Of a stretch of DNA of 64,000 nt, positions 9,409-19,122 are shown in pieces (the stretch's first letter is position 1; every line of letters begins with the position of its first letter). The DNA comes from Acholeplasma sp. CAG:878. Lineage in GTDB: Bacteria; Bacillota_I; Bacilli_A; RF39; UBA660. The stretch covers positions 6,093 to 70,092 of the forward strand of contig HF989913.1 in NCBI GenBank assembly GCA_000432255.1, in the 5' to 3' direction. Both the position numbers and the translations under genes were made by a program. A model generated the notes under the pieces. It was given only the letters and a program-made list of their open reading frames with translations. It did not search any database and was not told the DNA's origin.

Positions 9409-10167
9409 TCACCTCCAATATTTAGAAAATAATTGTTCAATTAAATTTTTGTCAACTTTATTTAGTAAAAATCCACTAATTAATAGTTTTAAAGCATCAT
9501 CATGATTTATTCCTAATCGTTTTAAATAAAACATTTCTTCATCTCTAAAACCACCGATTAAAGCAGAATGGTTAGCTTCTACATCTTGTTCATCAATTAA
9601 TAAATTCGGTTGAATTTTACAATTGTTAGAAGTCAAATTAATGATTCTATTTTGTTGATTTGCAAAACATCCAGTCATTTTATTTTTAATATAAGTACTT
9701 ACTATAAATGAAAGTCTTCCATCATTTATATTTAGTCCATTAGTTATAATATTACTAGTTGTATTTATAGAGTTGTGATAAATACTTAGACTATGTTTTT
9801 CTACGCCTTTACTAACTGTTTTTAAAATATAATTTATTTTTGCATTTTTAGAGTCTAGGTTAATAATTGTGTTTGAAGAAATAGTTTCATTATCATTTAA
9901 ATCATATAATTCAAGTTCACTTTTTAAGTTGATTTTTGTTTGAAATTTAGTTTTTTGATTTTGTTTTATAAAATACATTTTACTGTCTTTTAATACATCA
10001 ATACTTAAGTTAACTTTACTTTCAGTATTAAATTCAAATAAAATTTCACTTTCTTCATTGATTGTTAATTCAATTGATAGATAATAAGTGCTTTTAGTTA
10101 AATTAATTTCAAAATTAGAGTTTTCTTCATAAATTAATTTTTCTCCGACTAATTTAATTTTAAACAT
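9409..10167 (-). CDS. sufD: SufB/SufD family Fe-S assembly scaffold protein (short SufD-like)
   Basis: 252 residues, clearly shorter than typical SufD or SufB. The beta-helix core and C-terminal family region are visible: LIDEQDVEANHSALIGGF, DEEMFYLKRLGI and a helical end. The protein would pair with SufC as part of the SufBCD scaffold. The ATG at 10167 follows GAGGAA and overlaps the sufC stop by 8 bp; a TTG four codons upstream is less likely. No sufB lies in this operon, so this may be the only SufB/D-type protein of a minimal system, or sufB lies elsewhere. Confidence 0.8.
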   Translation of the reverse strand: MFKIKLVGEKLIYEENSNFEINLTKSTYYLSIELTINEESEILFEFNTESKVNLSIDVLKDSKMYFIKQNQKTKFQTKINLKSELELYDLNDNETISSNTIINLDSKNAKINYILKTVSKGVEKHSLSIYHNSINTTSNIITNGLNINDGRLSFIVSTYIKNKMTGCFANQQNRIINLTSNNCKIQPNLLIDEQDVEANHSALIGGFRDEEMFYLKRLGINHDDALKLLISGFLLNKVDKNLIEQLFSKYWR

Positions 10168-10906
10168 TTTCTTCCTCAATGTTATTATAGCCTAATTCTT
10201 CTATTTCTTTAACTAAACTTGAATCTCCACTTTTAACTATTTTTCCGTTTTTTACTATATGAACATGAGTTGGTTTTATATAGTCTAATAGTCTTTGATA
10301 ATGTGTTATAACTAATATTCCTGGTTTATATTTTTCGAAATATTCCATTACTTTATTACCGATTAATTTTAAACTGTCTACATCTAATCCTGAATCTATT
10401 TCATCTAGTAGAACAATACTAGGCTTCAACATATACATTTGTAATATTTCATTTTTCTTTCTCTCTCCACCAGAAAAGCCACTATTTATGTGTCTATGAA
10501 TCATATCTTTATTCATACCTAATTCTTTAACATTTTGTTCTAATTCTTTGATAAAACTAAACAATTTAAATTCTTCTTGTTGTTTAGAGTGACATGCAGT
10601 TCTTAACATATCAGCGTTTGTAACTCCTTCAATTTCTGGTGGAAGTTGCATGCCTAAAAATAGACCTAATCTTGCTCTTTCATCAGTTGTTAAATTATTT
10701 ATTAAAGTATCATCAAAGTATATATTTCCATTTACTACTTTATAGTTGCTATCTCCCATTATAACTTTAGATAGTGTTGATTTTCCAACACCATTTGGTC
10801 CCATAATAGCATGGATTTCTCCTGTTTTAATAGTTAAACAAAAATCTTTAAGAATTGTTTTATTGTCGATTTGAACAGTTAAATTTTCTACTCTTAATAT
10901 ATGCAT
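10160..10906 (-). CDS. sufC: Fe-S cluster assembly ATPase SufC
   Basis: 248-residue ABC-type ATPase. Walker A is GPNGVGKSTLS, the signature is NSGFSGGERKKNEI, Walker B is SIVLLDEIDSGLD and the switch His is in ILVITHYQRLLD. It powers the SufBCD scaffold. The start is ATG 10906 after GGTGGTGAA. First gene of the suf operon; a TATAAT-like -10 sits at about 10926-10932 on the minus strand. It diverges from the HIT gene. Confidence 0.95.
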   Translation of the reverse strand: MHILRVENLTVQIDNKTILKDFCLTIKTGEIHAIMGPNGVGKSTLSKVIMGDSNYKVVNGNIYFDDTLINNLTTDERARLGLFLGMQLPPEIEGVTNADMLRTACHSKQQEEFKLFSFIKELEQNVKELGMNKDMIHRHINSGFSGGERKKNEILQMYMLKPSIVLLDEIDSGLDVDSLKLIGNKVMEYFEKYKPGILVITHYQRLLDYIKPTHVHIVKNGKIVKSGDSSLVKEIEELGYNNIEEENV

Positions 10907-11009
10907 TTTTTCACCACCACACAATTATTATACACTATTATTTTAAGATTTTTTTATTTTTTTTGTATATTTTTTTAGTTTTTAATCATTATTAAAATGA
11001 ATATTCGCA

Positions 11010-11025
11010 TATTTCACGTAAAAAA
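11010..11025. promoter_or_regulatory. parS-like ParB binding site (candidate)
   Basis: TATTTCACGTAAAAAA matches 13 of 16 positions of the Bacillus-type parS palindrome TGTTTCACGTGAAACA, including the central TTTCACGT. It lies in the sufC/HIT intergenic region. The parA-parB pair about 39 kb away makes it worth testing, but the right half is degenerate. Confidence 0.35.
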
Positions 11026-11054
11026 GAGAAAATACTCTTTTTTTATGGTATAAT
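11020..11054 (+). promoter_or_regulatory. Promoter region of the HIT gene with an embedded inverted repeat
   Basis: A -10 TATAAT at 11049-11054 is followed by AGGAGG and the ATG. Just upstream is a perfect 9-bp inverted repeat (AAAAAAGAG / CTCTTTTTT, 11020-11043) that covers the place of the -35. It could be an operator, a bidirectional terminator or an accidental A/T-rich palindrome. Confidence 0.5.
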
Positions 11055-11073
11055 TTAAACAGGAGGAATAATT

Positions 11074-11433
11074 ATGAATTGTTTATTTTGTAAAATTATT
11101 GCTGGTGAGATACCTTGTTATAAGGTGTTTGAAAATGAATATGTTTTAGCTTTCTTAGACATCGAACCTAAAGCTATGGGACATACATTAATAATACCAA
11201 AAAAACATTTTAAAGATCTTGATGATATTGACGAAAATACTTTAATAGAAATATTTAACGCTGCTAAAACTATTAAAAAAGTGCTAGAAGAAAAGTTAAA
11301 CTGCAGTGGTTTAAGTTTGATTCAAAACAATGGTGATTTACAAGAAGTAAAACATTTTCACCTTCACTTAATTCCAAATTATCAAGAAAACAACGAAAAA
11401 ACTTTAGAAGAAATAAAAGCTATCCTAGGATAA
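11074..11433 (+). CDS. HIT family (HinT-like) purine nucleotide hydrolase
   Basis: 119 residues. N-terminal CLFCKIIAGEIPCYKV with a CxxC zinc-type start; nucleotide-binding core AFLDIEPKAMGHTLIIPKKH; catalytic histidine triad HFHLHLIP near residue 95. Hint enzymes hydrolyse AMP-linked phosphoramidates such as adenylates. It starts after AGGAGG. A single plus-strand gene between minus-strand blocks, convergent with the next gene 3 bp away. Confidence 0.93.
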   Translation: MNCLFCKIIAGEIPCYKVFENEYVLAFLDIEPKAMGHTLIIPKKHFKDLDDIDENTLIEIFNAAKTIKKVLEEKLNCSGLSLIQNNGDLQEVKHFHLHLIPNYQENNEKTLEEIKAILG

Positions 11434-11436
11434 CTT

Positions 11437-12363
11437 TTATTTTTTTATTACAATCATTTTTTCATTTCCTTGTAGTAAACCGCTAAATGTTATTACACTA
11501 CTATTAGGAATTTCTTCTAATTTTACTTGTGCTCCTGTAAATATATTACTTTTACCACTAAATACATAATGTAATAATAAATCACAATTTTCATCTTCTA
11601 TTTTATCAAGTCCGTTAATATAATCGATTAATGTTTCAATTGTCCAATTATCTTGCCAAACATATCTAAAATAGTTTAATATATTAGATAAAAATATTAA
11701 ATCATATTTATCGTTAAAACTATTTTTTAAATCTATGGCATTAGCAAGTTTAAAAGTAATTGTACTTTTTAATAAATTACTTCTTAACAATTCATAATCT
11801 TCTTTTGAAAATAAATATTGATTTCTATTTTTAAGTGAATTTAAAGAAAATATGTTATTCGCACAAAGCATATCAAATAAATCTTTGGATTTTTTATTAT
11901 TTTTTTGTAATTTATAGTTAAATTCGACAATTTCATTCCAAAATTTTGCGTATCTTTCCTCCATATATGGTAATAATTCTTTTACAAAAACAGATAGTTC
12001 ATCTAATGACATAGCAGGATTATCATGACTGCTACACATTTTTTTTGTTTTTATTAGAAATTCTTCATATGAATATTTCAAAATCATCGCTTTTTTAAGT
12101 CCTAGTGTGAAATATTCTGTCAAGCCGTTATTATCAAATGTATCTATTTTTATAACACCTTTTAAAAGCATATTAAAAATTTGGTCCCCACTGCTTAAAA
12201 CACTTAATACATTTTTCTTACCTTCAAATAGATTTTGATAACCCCTGACATTTTCATTTGTCCATAAATATACTGGCTGACAAATTGACTTGTAATCTAT
12301 TAAATCAAAGTAAAAACCATCTTTAACTTGTCTTTCAATCAATTTTTTTGTTTCTTCTAACAT
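11437..12363 (-). CDS. DUF3419-like putative SAM-dependent protein
   Basis: 308 residues. The segment NVLSVLSSGDQIFNMLLKG followed by IDTFDNNGLTEYFTLGLKKA reads like the SAM-binding motif I and following acidic loop of DUF3419 (BtaA-like) proteins, here NNG instead of the usual NP at that place. A second conserved-looking stretch is KYDLIFLSNILNYF (motif IV-like). It has no signal peptide or TM helix, so it is probably a cytoplasmic methyl- or aminocarboxypropyl-transferase-like enzyme with unknown substrate. The family call is from motif memory and is moderate. Confidence 0.55.
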   Translation of the reverse strand: MLEETKKLIERQVKDGFYFDLIDYKSICQPVYLWTNENVRGYQNLFEGKKNVLSVLSSGDQIFNMLLKGVIKIDTFDNNGLTEYFTLGLKKAMILKYSYEEFLIKTKKMCSSHDNPAMSLDELSVFVKELLPYMEERYAKFWNEIVEFNYKLQKNNKKSKDLFDMLCANNIFSLNSLKNRNQYLFSKEDYELLRSNLLKSTITFKLANAIDLKNSFNDKYDLIFLSNILNYFRYVWQDNWTIETLIDYINGLDKIEDENCDLLLHYVFSGKSNIFTGAQVKLEEIPNSSVITFSGLLQGNEKMIVIKK

Positions 12364-12417
12364 AAAATCACCTTAATTTTCTTAATATACTAACATAGAA
12401 TAAAAATTAATGCAAGA

Positions 12418-12450
12418 AAAAAGTTAATCCTTTTGCATTAACTTTCTTTT
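12418..12450 (-). terminator. Rho-independent terminator
   Basis: Minus-strand stem AAAGTTAAT / ATTAACTTT around loop GCAAAAGG, followed by a T run. It overlaps the stop of the acidic hypothetical gene at 12424. Confidence 0.75.
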
Positions 12451-13371
12451 TACATCATCACGCACATTATTTTCAAAACAATCTTCTATTTCTTCTTCAT
12501 CAATTTCGTATTGACCACTTGTAATTGATAAGAAATCGTCAATTAACAAATACATCAAATCATCGTCACCAATGAATTCGTCTACTATATCAGCTACGGT
12601 ATTTTCTTCGACTAATTTTAAAATACGATAGTCTATTTGTTCGAGTAATTCAGGACAACTAATTGCTTCAGCTTTAGTAACTTTGTAAAATATATTAATC
12701 ATAGCTAACATCATTTTTTTAAATCCATCGTAGTTATTATAAGACATTATTAATAATTGACATCTTAAATTTTCGACTACTCCTTCGATTTCTGATTCTA
12801 TCTCTACTCTTTCGTTGTTTTCTTCTGGATGGTTTTCTTCATCATACTTTTCGTCCAGTTGTTCCGATTCTTTTAAAAGTTCTTTATATTGTGATACAAA
12901 AGATTCAAGAGGATATTCGTTAAAAATTGAATCATTTTCTATATAAGTAAACGGGTTAAATTTGGCAGCAAAATCTAAATCACTTGAGGTATAGCAAAGT
13001 GATTTTTCATAATCATCTTTTAGAGCAAAAGCAACTGAGTTTTCGATTAAATCACTTAAGCTTAATTTATTATTTTTCAACACTTCAAATAAATCTTCAA
13101 TATTTCTTACACTTGAAATAAATTCAAATACTTCCTCTTCTTCTTTTGATAATGTCAAAAAATCTTTGATATAACAATAAATACGATATGTATCAGCAAA
13201 AACCATTCCTATTATGTGTTTATAAATTATTGGGGTTTTAAGTTTAATTTGTTCTAACCTAGAAAAATAATCATTCCAAAAAGCATCGCCTTTTTTATTT
13301 CCGATTTCCTCTGATATTTGAGCTAATAAATATCTTAAATAACCATTATAATCGATAAAATTATAAACCAT
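12424..13371 (-). CDS. Acidic hypothetical protein
   Basis: 315 residues, not recognised. It is strongly acidic, with a Glu/Asp-rich linker (about residues 190-210, EEVHPEENNE-like) and an acidic C-terminal part (EIDEEEIEDC). It is mostly helical, without signal peptide, TM helix or known catalytic motif. I choose ATG 13371 because AAGGTGG precedes it by 5 bases; an earlier ATG lacks a ribosome site. It stands alone between two terminators (12418-12450 and 13410-13436). Confidence 0.7.
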   Translation of the reverse strand: MVYNFIDYNGYLRYLLAQISEEIGNKKGDAFWNDYFSRLEQIKLKTPIIYKHIIGMVFADTYRIYCYIKDFLTLSKEEEEVFEFISSVRNIEDLFEVLKNNKLSLSDLIENSVAFALKDDYEKSLCYTSSDLDFAAKFNPFTYIENDSIFNEYPLESFVSQYKELLKESEQLDEKYDEENHPEENNERVEIESEIEGVVENLRCQLLIMSYNNYDGFKKMMLAMINIFYKVTKAEAISCPELLEQIDYRILKLVEENTVADIVDEFIGDDDLMYLLIDDFLSITSGQYEIDEEEIEDCFENNVRDDVKRKLMQKD

Positions 13372-13409
13372 TTTAACCACCTTGTGCGTTATAGTATAAC
13401 ACAATATAT

Positions 13410-13436
13410 GAAAAAAATCTAGATATTTTCTAGATT
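13410..13436 (-). terminator. Rho-independent terminator of pnp
   Basis: Minus-strand AATCTAGA / TCTAGATT stem with a 5-nt loop and seven T, just past the pnp stop. Confidence 0.85.
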
Positions 13437-13446
13437 AATCTCAATT

Positions 13447-15582
13447 TTATTTCAATGCTTCTTTTCTTGATAAATTAAGTCTGCCTTTTTTATCAAAACC
13501 TAGTGATTTAACTAAAATTTCATCTCCTACTTTAACTACATCACTTGGTTTTTCAACTCTATCAGCAGCTAACTGTGAAACATGAACTAATCCTTCACAT
13601 CCTGGCCATAATTCGACAAAGCATCCAAATTCTTCTACTTTAACAACTTTTCCGGTATAAATTTTGTCTTTTTCTACTTCTTTTACAACATCCTTAATCA
13701 TTTGTGCGGTTTTTTCAATTATTTCTTTATCAGTATGGTAAATTATAACTTTTCCATCATCTTCTAAATCGACTTTTACCGCATTTACATCGTTTACAGA
13801 TGTTACATTGCTTGCTTCAAGAATAATTTTAGTAATCATTTCTCCACCTTTTCCAATGACATCCTTAATCTTATCTGGATTAATCATAAAAATCATTGTT
13901 TTTGGAGCATATTTACTAACTTCACTTCTTGGTTTAGAGATTTGTTTTTCCATTACATCTAATATTTCCATGCGTGCTTGTTTTGCTTGCTCTAGAGCTT
14001 CTTTTAATATTTGTTTTGTAATACCTTTAATTTTAATATCCATTTGTAGTGAGCAAATACCTTTTCTTGTTCCTCCTACTTTGAAATCCATATCTCCTAA
14101 ATGGTCTTCCATTCCTTGAATATCAGTCAATATTGTATAATCATTACCATCACTTGATGTAATTAATCCCATAGCAATTCCAGCAACTGGTGCTTTTATA
14201 GGAACTCCAGCAGCCATAAGACTCATACAACCAGCACAAATTGTTGCTTGACTTGAACTTCCATTTGATTCTAATATTTCTGATACAACTCTAACGGTAT
14301 ATGGAAATTCTTCCTCAGATGGCATTACTTGTTTTAAACATCTCTCACCTAGTGCGCCATGTCCAATTTCCCTTCTTCCTGGAGAACCATAACGACCTGT
14401 TTCTCCTACTGAAAATTGTGGGAAATTGTAATGTAGCATAAAATGTTTTTCTGCTTCTAAACTTATTCCATCCAATACTTGATATTCATTTAATGCACCT
14501 AGCGTAGTTACAGCTAAGGCTTGAGTTTCACCTCTTGTAAATAAAGCACTACCATGAGTTCTTGGAAGTAAGTCTATATCGGTAGAAAGTGGCCTAATTT
14601 CTGTCATTGCTCTTCCATCTGCTCTAGTTTTTTCATTAACAGTTATTGCTCTAAATATATCATATTCAATCGATTCTAAAACTAATTTTACTTTAGTTAA
14701 TAAAATATTTAATTCTTCTTTATCTAAACTGTTATTTTCTTCTATATATTTGTTTACAATTTCTTCTTTAACTGAGTCGATTGCTTCGTATTTTTCAGCT
14801 TTACCTTTAATACGCATCGCACTATCTAATTTAGTGCTTGCTAATTCTTTGATTCTTTCTTTTAAATTGTCTTCTATTTCTAGTTTTTCATACTCCATCT
14901 TTTCTGCGCCTATTTCAGCGATGATTTTTTCTTGGAATTCACATAATTCTATAACAGCTTCGTGACCAAACATTAGTGCTTCTAGCATATCTTCTTCACT
15001 AACTTCTTTCGAACCTGCTTCGACCATATTAATAGCATTTTTAGTTCCAGCTACAGTTAAGTCTATATCTGATATTTCTAATTCTTCTTGAGTTGGATTT
15101 ATGATAAATTTTCCATCAACTCGTCCAACTTTAACTCCTGCTATTGGTCCAGAGAATGGTATTTTTGAAATACATGTACATAGTGATGAACCAAACATGG
15201 CTGTTAGTTCTGGAGAGTTATCATTATCAACTGATAATACTGTATTTACAACTTGTACTTCATTTCTAAAATCTTCTGGAAATAAAGGTCGCATTGGTCT
15301 ATCTATCATTCTAGCTGCTAGAGTTGCAGCATCTGTTGGTCTTCCTTCTCTTTTGATAAATCCACCAGGTATTTTACCTACAGAATATAATTTTTCTTGA
15401 TATAAAACCATTAATGGAAAGAAATCTGATAAAATATTAGCATTTTTTGATACTACAGCTGTTGATAGTATTACTGTATCTCCATATCTTACTAAAACTG
15501 AACCATGGGCTTGTTTTGCCAATTCTCCATTTTCAACTACTAATTTTCTTCCTCTAAAATCTAATTCAAATACTTTTTTCAT
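13447..15582 (-). CDS. pnp: Polyribonucleotide nucleotidyltransferase (PNPase)
   Basis: 711-residue 3'-5' phosphorolytic exoribonuclease of the RNA degradosome. Two RNase PH domains (about residues 1-230 and 310-540) carry [12 protein letters not shown] and the active-site [22 protein letters not shown] ([11 protein letters not shown]) and S1 ([17 protein letters not shown]) domains follow at the C-terminus. The start is ATG 15582 after AAGGAGG; an earlier in-frame ATG has no ribosome site. It follows rpsO, the order seen in many bacteria, with an attenuator-like hairpin between. Confidence 0.97.
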   Translation of the reverse strand: MKKVFELDFRGRKLVVENGELAKQAHGSVLVRYGDTVILSTAVVSKNANILSDFFPLMVLYQEKLYSVGKIPGGFIKREGRPTDAATLAARMIDRPMRPLFPEDFRNEVQVVNTVLSVDNDNSPELTAMFGSSLCTCISKIPFSGPIAGVKVGRVDGKFIINPTQEELEISDIDLTVAGTKNAINMVEAGSKEVSEEDMLEALMFGHEAVIELCEFQEKIIAEIGAEKMEYEKLEIEDNLKERIKELASTKLDSAMRIKGKAEKYEAIDSVKEEIVNKYIEENNSLDKEELNILLTKVKLVLESIEYDIFRAITVNEKTRADGRAMTEIRPLSTDIDLLPRTHGSALFTRGETQALAVTTLGALNEYQVLDGISLEAEKHFMLHYNFPQFSVGETGRYGSPGRREIGHGALGERCLKQVMPSEEEFPYTVRVVSEILESNGSSSQATICAGCMSLMAAGVPIKAPVAGIAMGLITSSDGNDYTILTDIQGMEDHLGDMDFKVGGTRKGICSLQMDIKIKGITKQILKEALEQAKQARMEILDVMEKQISKPRSEVSKYAPKTMIFMINPDKIKDVIGKGGEMITKIILEASNVTSVNDVNAVKVDLEDDGKVIIYHTDKEIIEKTAQMIKDVVKEVEKDKIYTGKVVKVEEFGCFVELWPGCEGLVHVSQLAADRVEKPSDVVKVGDEILVKSLGFDKKGRLNLSRKEALK

Positions 15583-15602
15583 TTTTACCTCCTTATATAA
15601 AC

Positions 15603-15626
15603 TAAAGACACTCAAAAAAGAGTGCC
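15603..15626 (-). terminator. rpsO-pnp intergenic hairpin (attenuator or processing site)
   Basis: Minus-strand GGCACTC / GAGTGTC stem (one G-U pair) with a T6 loop, followed by only a short T run. In other bacteria a hairpin at this place attenuates pnp or is an RNase III site; here it could be either. Confidence 0.55.
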
Positions 15627-15632
15627 TACTTA

Positions 15633-15902
15633 TTATTTTCTTAAATTTAATTCTTTGATTAATTTACGATATCTTTGAACATCATGTTTAAACAAATAGT
15701 TTAACAAACTTCTTCTTTGACCTACTTTTTTAAGTAATCCACGACGTGAATGATGGTCATGAATATGTTCTTTTGAATGTTCTGTTAAATTTTTGATTTC
15801 TTCAGTTAAAATCGCAACTTGTACCTCGATGCTTCCTGTATCATTAGCGTCAGTACCAAATTTTTTTACGATTTCAGCTTTTCTTTCTTTTGTTAAAGCC
15901 AT
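15633..15902 (-). CDS. rpsO: 30S ribosomal protein S15
   Basis: 89 residues, full family length. Diagnostic stretch: [14 protein letters not shown], then [18 protein letters not shown]15 binds 16S rRNA helices 20-22 early in 30S assembly. The start is ATG 15902 after AAAGGAG; an ATG five codons upstream overlaps the ribosome site. Confidence 0.97.
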   Translation of the reverse strand: MALTKERKAEIVKKFGTDANDTGSIEVQVAILTEEIKNLTEHSKEHIHDHHSRRGLLKKVGQRRSLLNYLFKHDVQRYRKLIKELNLRK

Positions 15903-15951
15903 AATTTCTCCTTTCATTTAATTCGCTTAATTCCAAGATAAAATCGGAGTG

Positions 15952-16008
15952 TTTCTAACTTAGAAATAAGTACATTAATAATATACACTATATTTTAAAA
16001 ATATGCAA
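15952..16008 (-). promoter_or_regulatory. rpsO promoter and leader hairpin
   Basis: On the minus strand TTGCAT (16003-16008), 17 bp, TATATT (15980-15985) reads as a sigma-A promoter. The leader contains TTTCTA-AGT-TAGAAA (15952-15966), a hairpin that could serve S15 autoregulation. The leader role is inferred only from position. Confidence 0.5.
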
Positions 16009-16035
16009 TCATTTTTCCTAGTTTTTTTGAAATAT

Positions 16036-16902
16036 TTATAAAAACATTTGGTCAGGTTTGATTAAATTATCTTTATAGTGTTTATATATAGCAATTACTT
16101 TACCATTTTTAGTAAAAACTACTCTATTTTTATTGTTTTCACAATATTTATCTGATAACACTGTTCCATTAATTATTTTTTTATACAAATCGTCATCTAT
16201 TTCATATGTTAATTCATTTTTAAGAACTTCTTCAATCGATATTAACTTGAAATTACCATCTTTTATATTATCAATTGTAAAACATTCATCAATAGAAAAA
16301 TCACCTTGTTTTGTTCGTAATAATTCTGTCATTATTCCAGTTGTACCTAAGTTTTTGGCTATATCTTTAATTAAACTTCTAATGTAAGTTCCTTTACTAA
16401 CACTAGTTTCAAATGAAAATGATGTGTGTTGGTTTTGTTGTGTTGTTTTGATTAATTTTAAACTATATATATTTACATTTCGCTTTGGTAATTCTATTTT
16501 TTGGTTATTTCTGGCATATTCATATAGTTTTTTCCCATTTATTTTGACCGCTGAATAAATAGGAACTTCCTGTAAATATGTTTTTGGAAAATTAGTTAAT
16601 ACTTCCTTAATTTTATCGTTAGTAAAATATGTATTAGTATCACTCAATATTTTTCCTTCTATATCTAATGTTTCAGTATTTACTCCTAAGAGACATGTAG
16701 CAATATATGTTTTATCATGTTCTGTTAACAATGAAACTAATTTAGTTCCTTTGTTAATACATAAAACTAGGACTCCTTCTGCTAGTGGGTCTAGTGTTCC
16801 GGTATGTCCTATTTTCTTTGTTTTTAAAATACGAGATACTTCATTTACGACATCTCTACTCGTCATTCCTTTTGGTTTTTTTACTAATAATACTCCGTCC
16901 AT
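16036..16902 (-). CDS. truB: tRNA pseudouridine(55) synthase
   Basis: 288 residues. It makes pseudouridine 55 in the T loop of tRNAs. N-terminal GVLLVKKPKGMTS, catalytic Asp in GHTGTLDPLAEGVLVLC (about residue 40), YSAVKINGKKLYEYAR, and SKGTYIRSLIKDIA all match TruB. It is the last gene of the cysS, peptidase, truB group and starts 5 bp after the peptidase stop. Confidence 0.96.
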   Translation of the reverse strand: MDGVLLVKKPKGMTSRDVVNEVSRILKTKKIGHTGTLDPLAEGVLVLCINKGTKLVSLLTEHDKTYIATCLLGVNTETLDIEGKILSDTNTYFTNDKIKEVLTNFPKTYLQEVPIYSAVKINGKKLYEYARNNQKIELPKRNVNIYSLKLIKTTQQNQHTSFSFETSVSKGTYIRSLIKDIAKNLGTTGIMTELLRTKQGDFSIDECFTIDNIKDGNFKLISIEEVLKNELTYEIDDDLYKKIINGTVLSDKYCENNKNRVVFTKNGKVIAIYKHYKDNLIKPDQMFL

Positions 16903-16907
16903 TTATT

Positions 16908-17597
16908 TTAGTCTCTATCCCTTAACATTATTATTAGCCTCAATAGGTTTAACAATGAAGATATAAATGAAGCTACATAGGTAAATGCCGCAGCATCAAG
17001 CATTTTTTTTACGCCTTTTTCCTCGCTTCCATCAATTATTCCTAATTTTACTAGTTGCTCTCTTCCTCTTTTCGAAGCATCAAATTCAACTGGTAGTGTT
17101 ACTAATTGAAATAATAATGCAGCTAGAATGATTATAATACTCACTTTTAAATAGCCTGTTATTCCTGCTAATAATGATATAAATGCTACAATGTAGCCTA
17201 TATAAGTTATAAAGTTCACTACCGGTACAAGAATTGAGCGAATTTTCATAAAGATATAGTTTTCTTTATCTTGAATAGCGTGTCCTACCTCATGTGCTGC
17301 TACAGCAACGCTTGCTATAGCATTATCATGAAATATTTGTTTAGATAATCTTACTACTTTTCTTCTTGGATCATAATGGTCAGTTAATTCTCCTTGGGTT
17401 TCAACTACATGTATATCATTCATTCCATTACTATCCAAAATCATTCTTGCTACTTCTTGCCCTGAAATGTTTTTATTTAGTTTTATATTTTTATATTTTC
17501 CATAAGTTGAATTGATTTTTATTTGAGCATATAAGACTATTATAAATCCTATAATAAATAGTGTTAGTGTTAGTATATTCTCTAATCCATAAATCAT
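16908..17597 (-). CDS. YugP-like zinc-dependent membrane metallopeptidase
   Basis: 229 residues. An N-terminal TM helix is followed by a YugP-type zinc protease domain with the HExxH motif in AVAAHEVGHAIQD (about residue 117). Further TM helices near 130-170 and 205-225 flank a conserved PVEFDASKRG segment. Probable membrane-bound neutral protease; substrate unknown. Its start overlaps the cysS stop by 4 bp, so the two are co-translated. Confidence 0.88.
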   Translation of the reverse strand: MIYGLENILTLTLFIIGFIIVLYAQIKINSTYGKYKNIKLNKNISGQEVARMILDSNGMNDIHVVETQGELTDHYDPRRKVVRLSKQIFHDNAIASVAVAAHEVGHAIQDKENYIFMKIRSILVPVVNFITYIGYIVAFISLLAGITGYLKVSIIIILAALLFQLVTLPVEFDASKRGREQLVKLGIIDGSEEKGVKKMLDAAAFTYVASFISSLLNLLRLIIMLRDRD

Positions 17598-19006
17598 TTA
17601 ATCACCTCATATGTTACTCCTTCACGGGTATCTTTTATAATTATTCCTTCATTTAATAATTCATCTCTTATTTTGTCTGCTAACTCAAAATTTTTATTTT
17701 GTTTTGCTTGTTTTCTTTCTTCGATTTTTTCTTCTATATGTTTTATAAGTTCTTTATCTAAATCATTTGTAGAATTGGCTTCATCTGTTTTTAATAAATC
17801 TAATGATAAAACTGTATCAAATGATGATATTAATTTTAATTTTGTATCATCATTTATATCGGCTTTTAATACATCATATAGAGTTGTAAGCATCAATGAT
17901 GTATTTAAATCATTTGAAATTGCATCTTTAAATTTTTCTTGATATTTATTAAATGCACTTTCATCTATTTGATTTTCTGAATCTTTAAGCGTATTTATCT
18001 TATTTTTTAATTTTTGATATGTATTTTTAGTTGTGTCTAAAGCATCATAACTAAATACTAATTGATTTCTATAATGTGATTGTAAACAGAATAATCTATA
18101 TACTAATGGATTATATCCTTTTTCTTCTAATAAAGATAACGTTAAAAATTCACCATTACTTTTGCTCATTTTTCCACTCTGATCATTTAAGTGCTCACCA
18201 TGAACCCAATATGGACACCATTTATGACCTAGATATGCTTCAGATTGAGCAATTTCATTTGTATGGTGTGGGAATATATTATCTACTCCACCACAATGGA
18301 TATCTAAATATTCACCTAAAAACTGAATTGATATTCCAGAACATTCAATGTGCCATCCTGGATATCCTACGCCCCATGGGCTATCCCATACCATTGCTTG
18401 ATTTTCAAATTTTGATGTTGTAAACCATAATACGAAATCAGCTGGATTTTTTTTGTGTATGTCTAAATCTACGTCTTCTCTTGCACCGACGATTAAGTCG
18501 TTTGACGATTTTCCTGATAATTTATAATAATCATTCGCCTTTGAAATATCAAAATAAACATTTCCATTAGATAAGTACGCATAGTCTTTTTCAATTAATT
18601 TTTCAATCATCTTTATGTAAAAATCAATGTGGTCTGATGCTTTTTCTACTGTTTCTGGTTTTTTGATATTTAATTTTTTAGTATCTTCGAAAAATGCTTT
18701 TGTATAGAAGTCGGCTATTTCATAGACAGTTTTATGTTCTCTTCTAGCACCTTTTAACATTTTATCCTCACCAGTATCAGAATCACTAGTTAAATGACCG
18801 ACATCTGTTATATTCATAACACGTTTTACATTATAACCTAAATAATTTAGACCTTTTTCAAAAATGTCTTCAAAAATATATGTCCTTAAGTTTCCAATGT
18901 GGGCAAAGTGGTAAACTGTTGGACCACATGTATACATTTTAACATTATTTCCATCGTGTGGTTTGAATTCATCAATTTGTTTAGTTAATGTATTATATAT
19001 TTTCAT
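17594..19006 (-). CDS. cysS: Cysteinyl-tRNA synthetase
   Basis: 470-residue class I synthetase. HIGH-type motif in TVYHFAHIGNLRTY, zinc ligands including WHIECSG and the HTNEIAQSEA segment, and KMSKS in GKMSKSNGEFL. The length is normal for bacteria. No T-box precedes it: the 116-bp upstream gap contains only the terminator of the lipoprotein gene. Confidence 0.97.
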   Translation of the reverse strand: MKIYNTLTKQIDEFKPHDGNNVKMYTCGPTVYHFAHIGNLRTYIFEDIFEKGLNYLGYNVKRVMNITDVGHLTSDSDTGEDKMLKGARREHKTVYEIADFYTKAFFEDTKKLNIKKPETVEKASDHIDFYIKMIEKLIEKDYAYLSNGNVYFDISKANDYYKLSGKSSNDLIVGAREDVDLDIHKKNPADFVLWFTTSKFENQAMVWDSPWGVGYPGWHIECSGISIQFLGEYLDIHCGGVDNIFPHHTNEIAQSEAYLGHKWCPYWVHGEHLNDQSGKMSKSNGEFLTLSLLEEKGYNPLVYRLFCLQSHYRNQLVFSYDALDTTKNTYQKLKNKINTLKDSENQIDESAFNKYQEKFKDAISNDLNTSLMLTTLYDVLKADINDDTKLKLISSFDTVLSLDLLKTDEANSTNDLDKELIKHIEEKIEERKQAKQNKNFELADKIRDELLNEGIIIKDTREGVTYEVIK

Positions 19007-19053
19007 TTATCATCACCTATAATATATTATATCATAATTATGTATTTAGTAAA

Positions 19054-19076
19054 CAAAAAAAGCGAATTAATCGCTT
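19054..19076 (-). terminator. Rho-independent terminator of the lipoprotein gene
   Basis: Minus-strand AAGCGA / TCGCTT stem with a 5-nt loop and a run of seven T. Confidence 0.75.
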
Positions 19077-19122
19077 GATTTGAAATATTATTTTGTTTGT
19101 TTTATAAGCATTTTCGACTTTT

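Noticed and set aside
18900..19120. T-box leader for cysS
   Set aside because: The upstream gap contains a terminator hairpin of the neighbouring gene but no T-box sequence.
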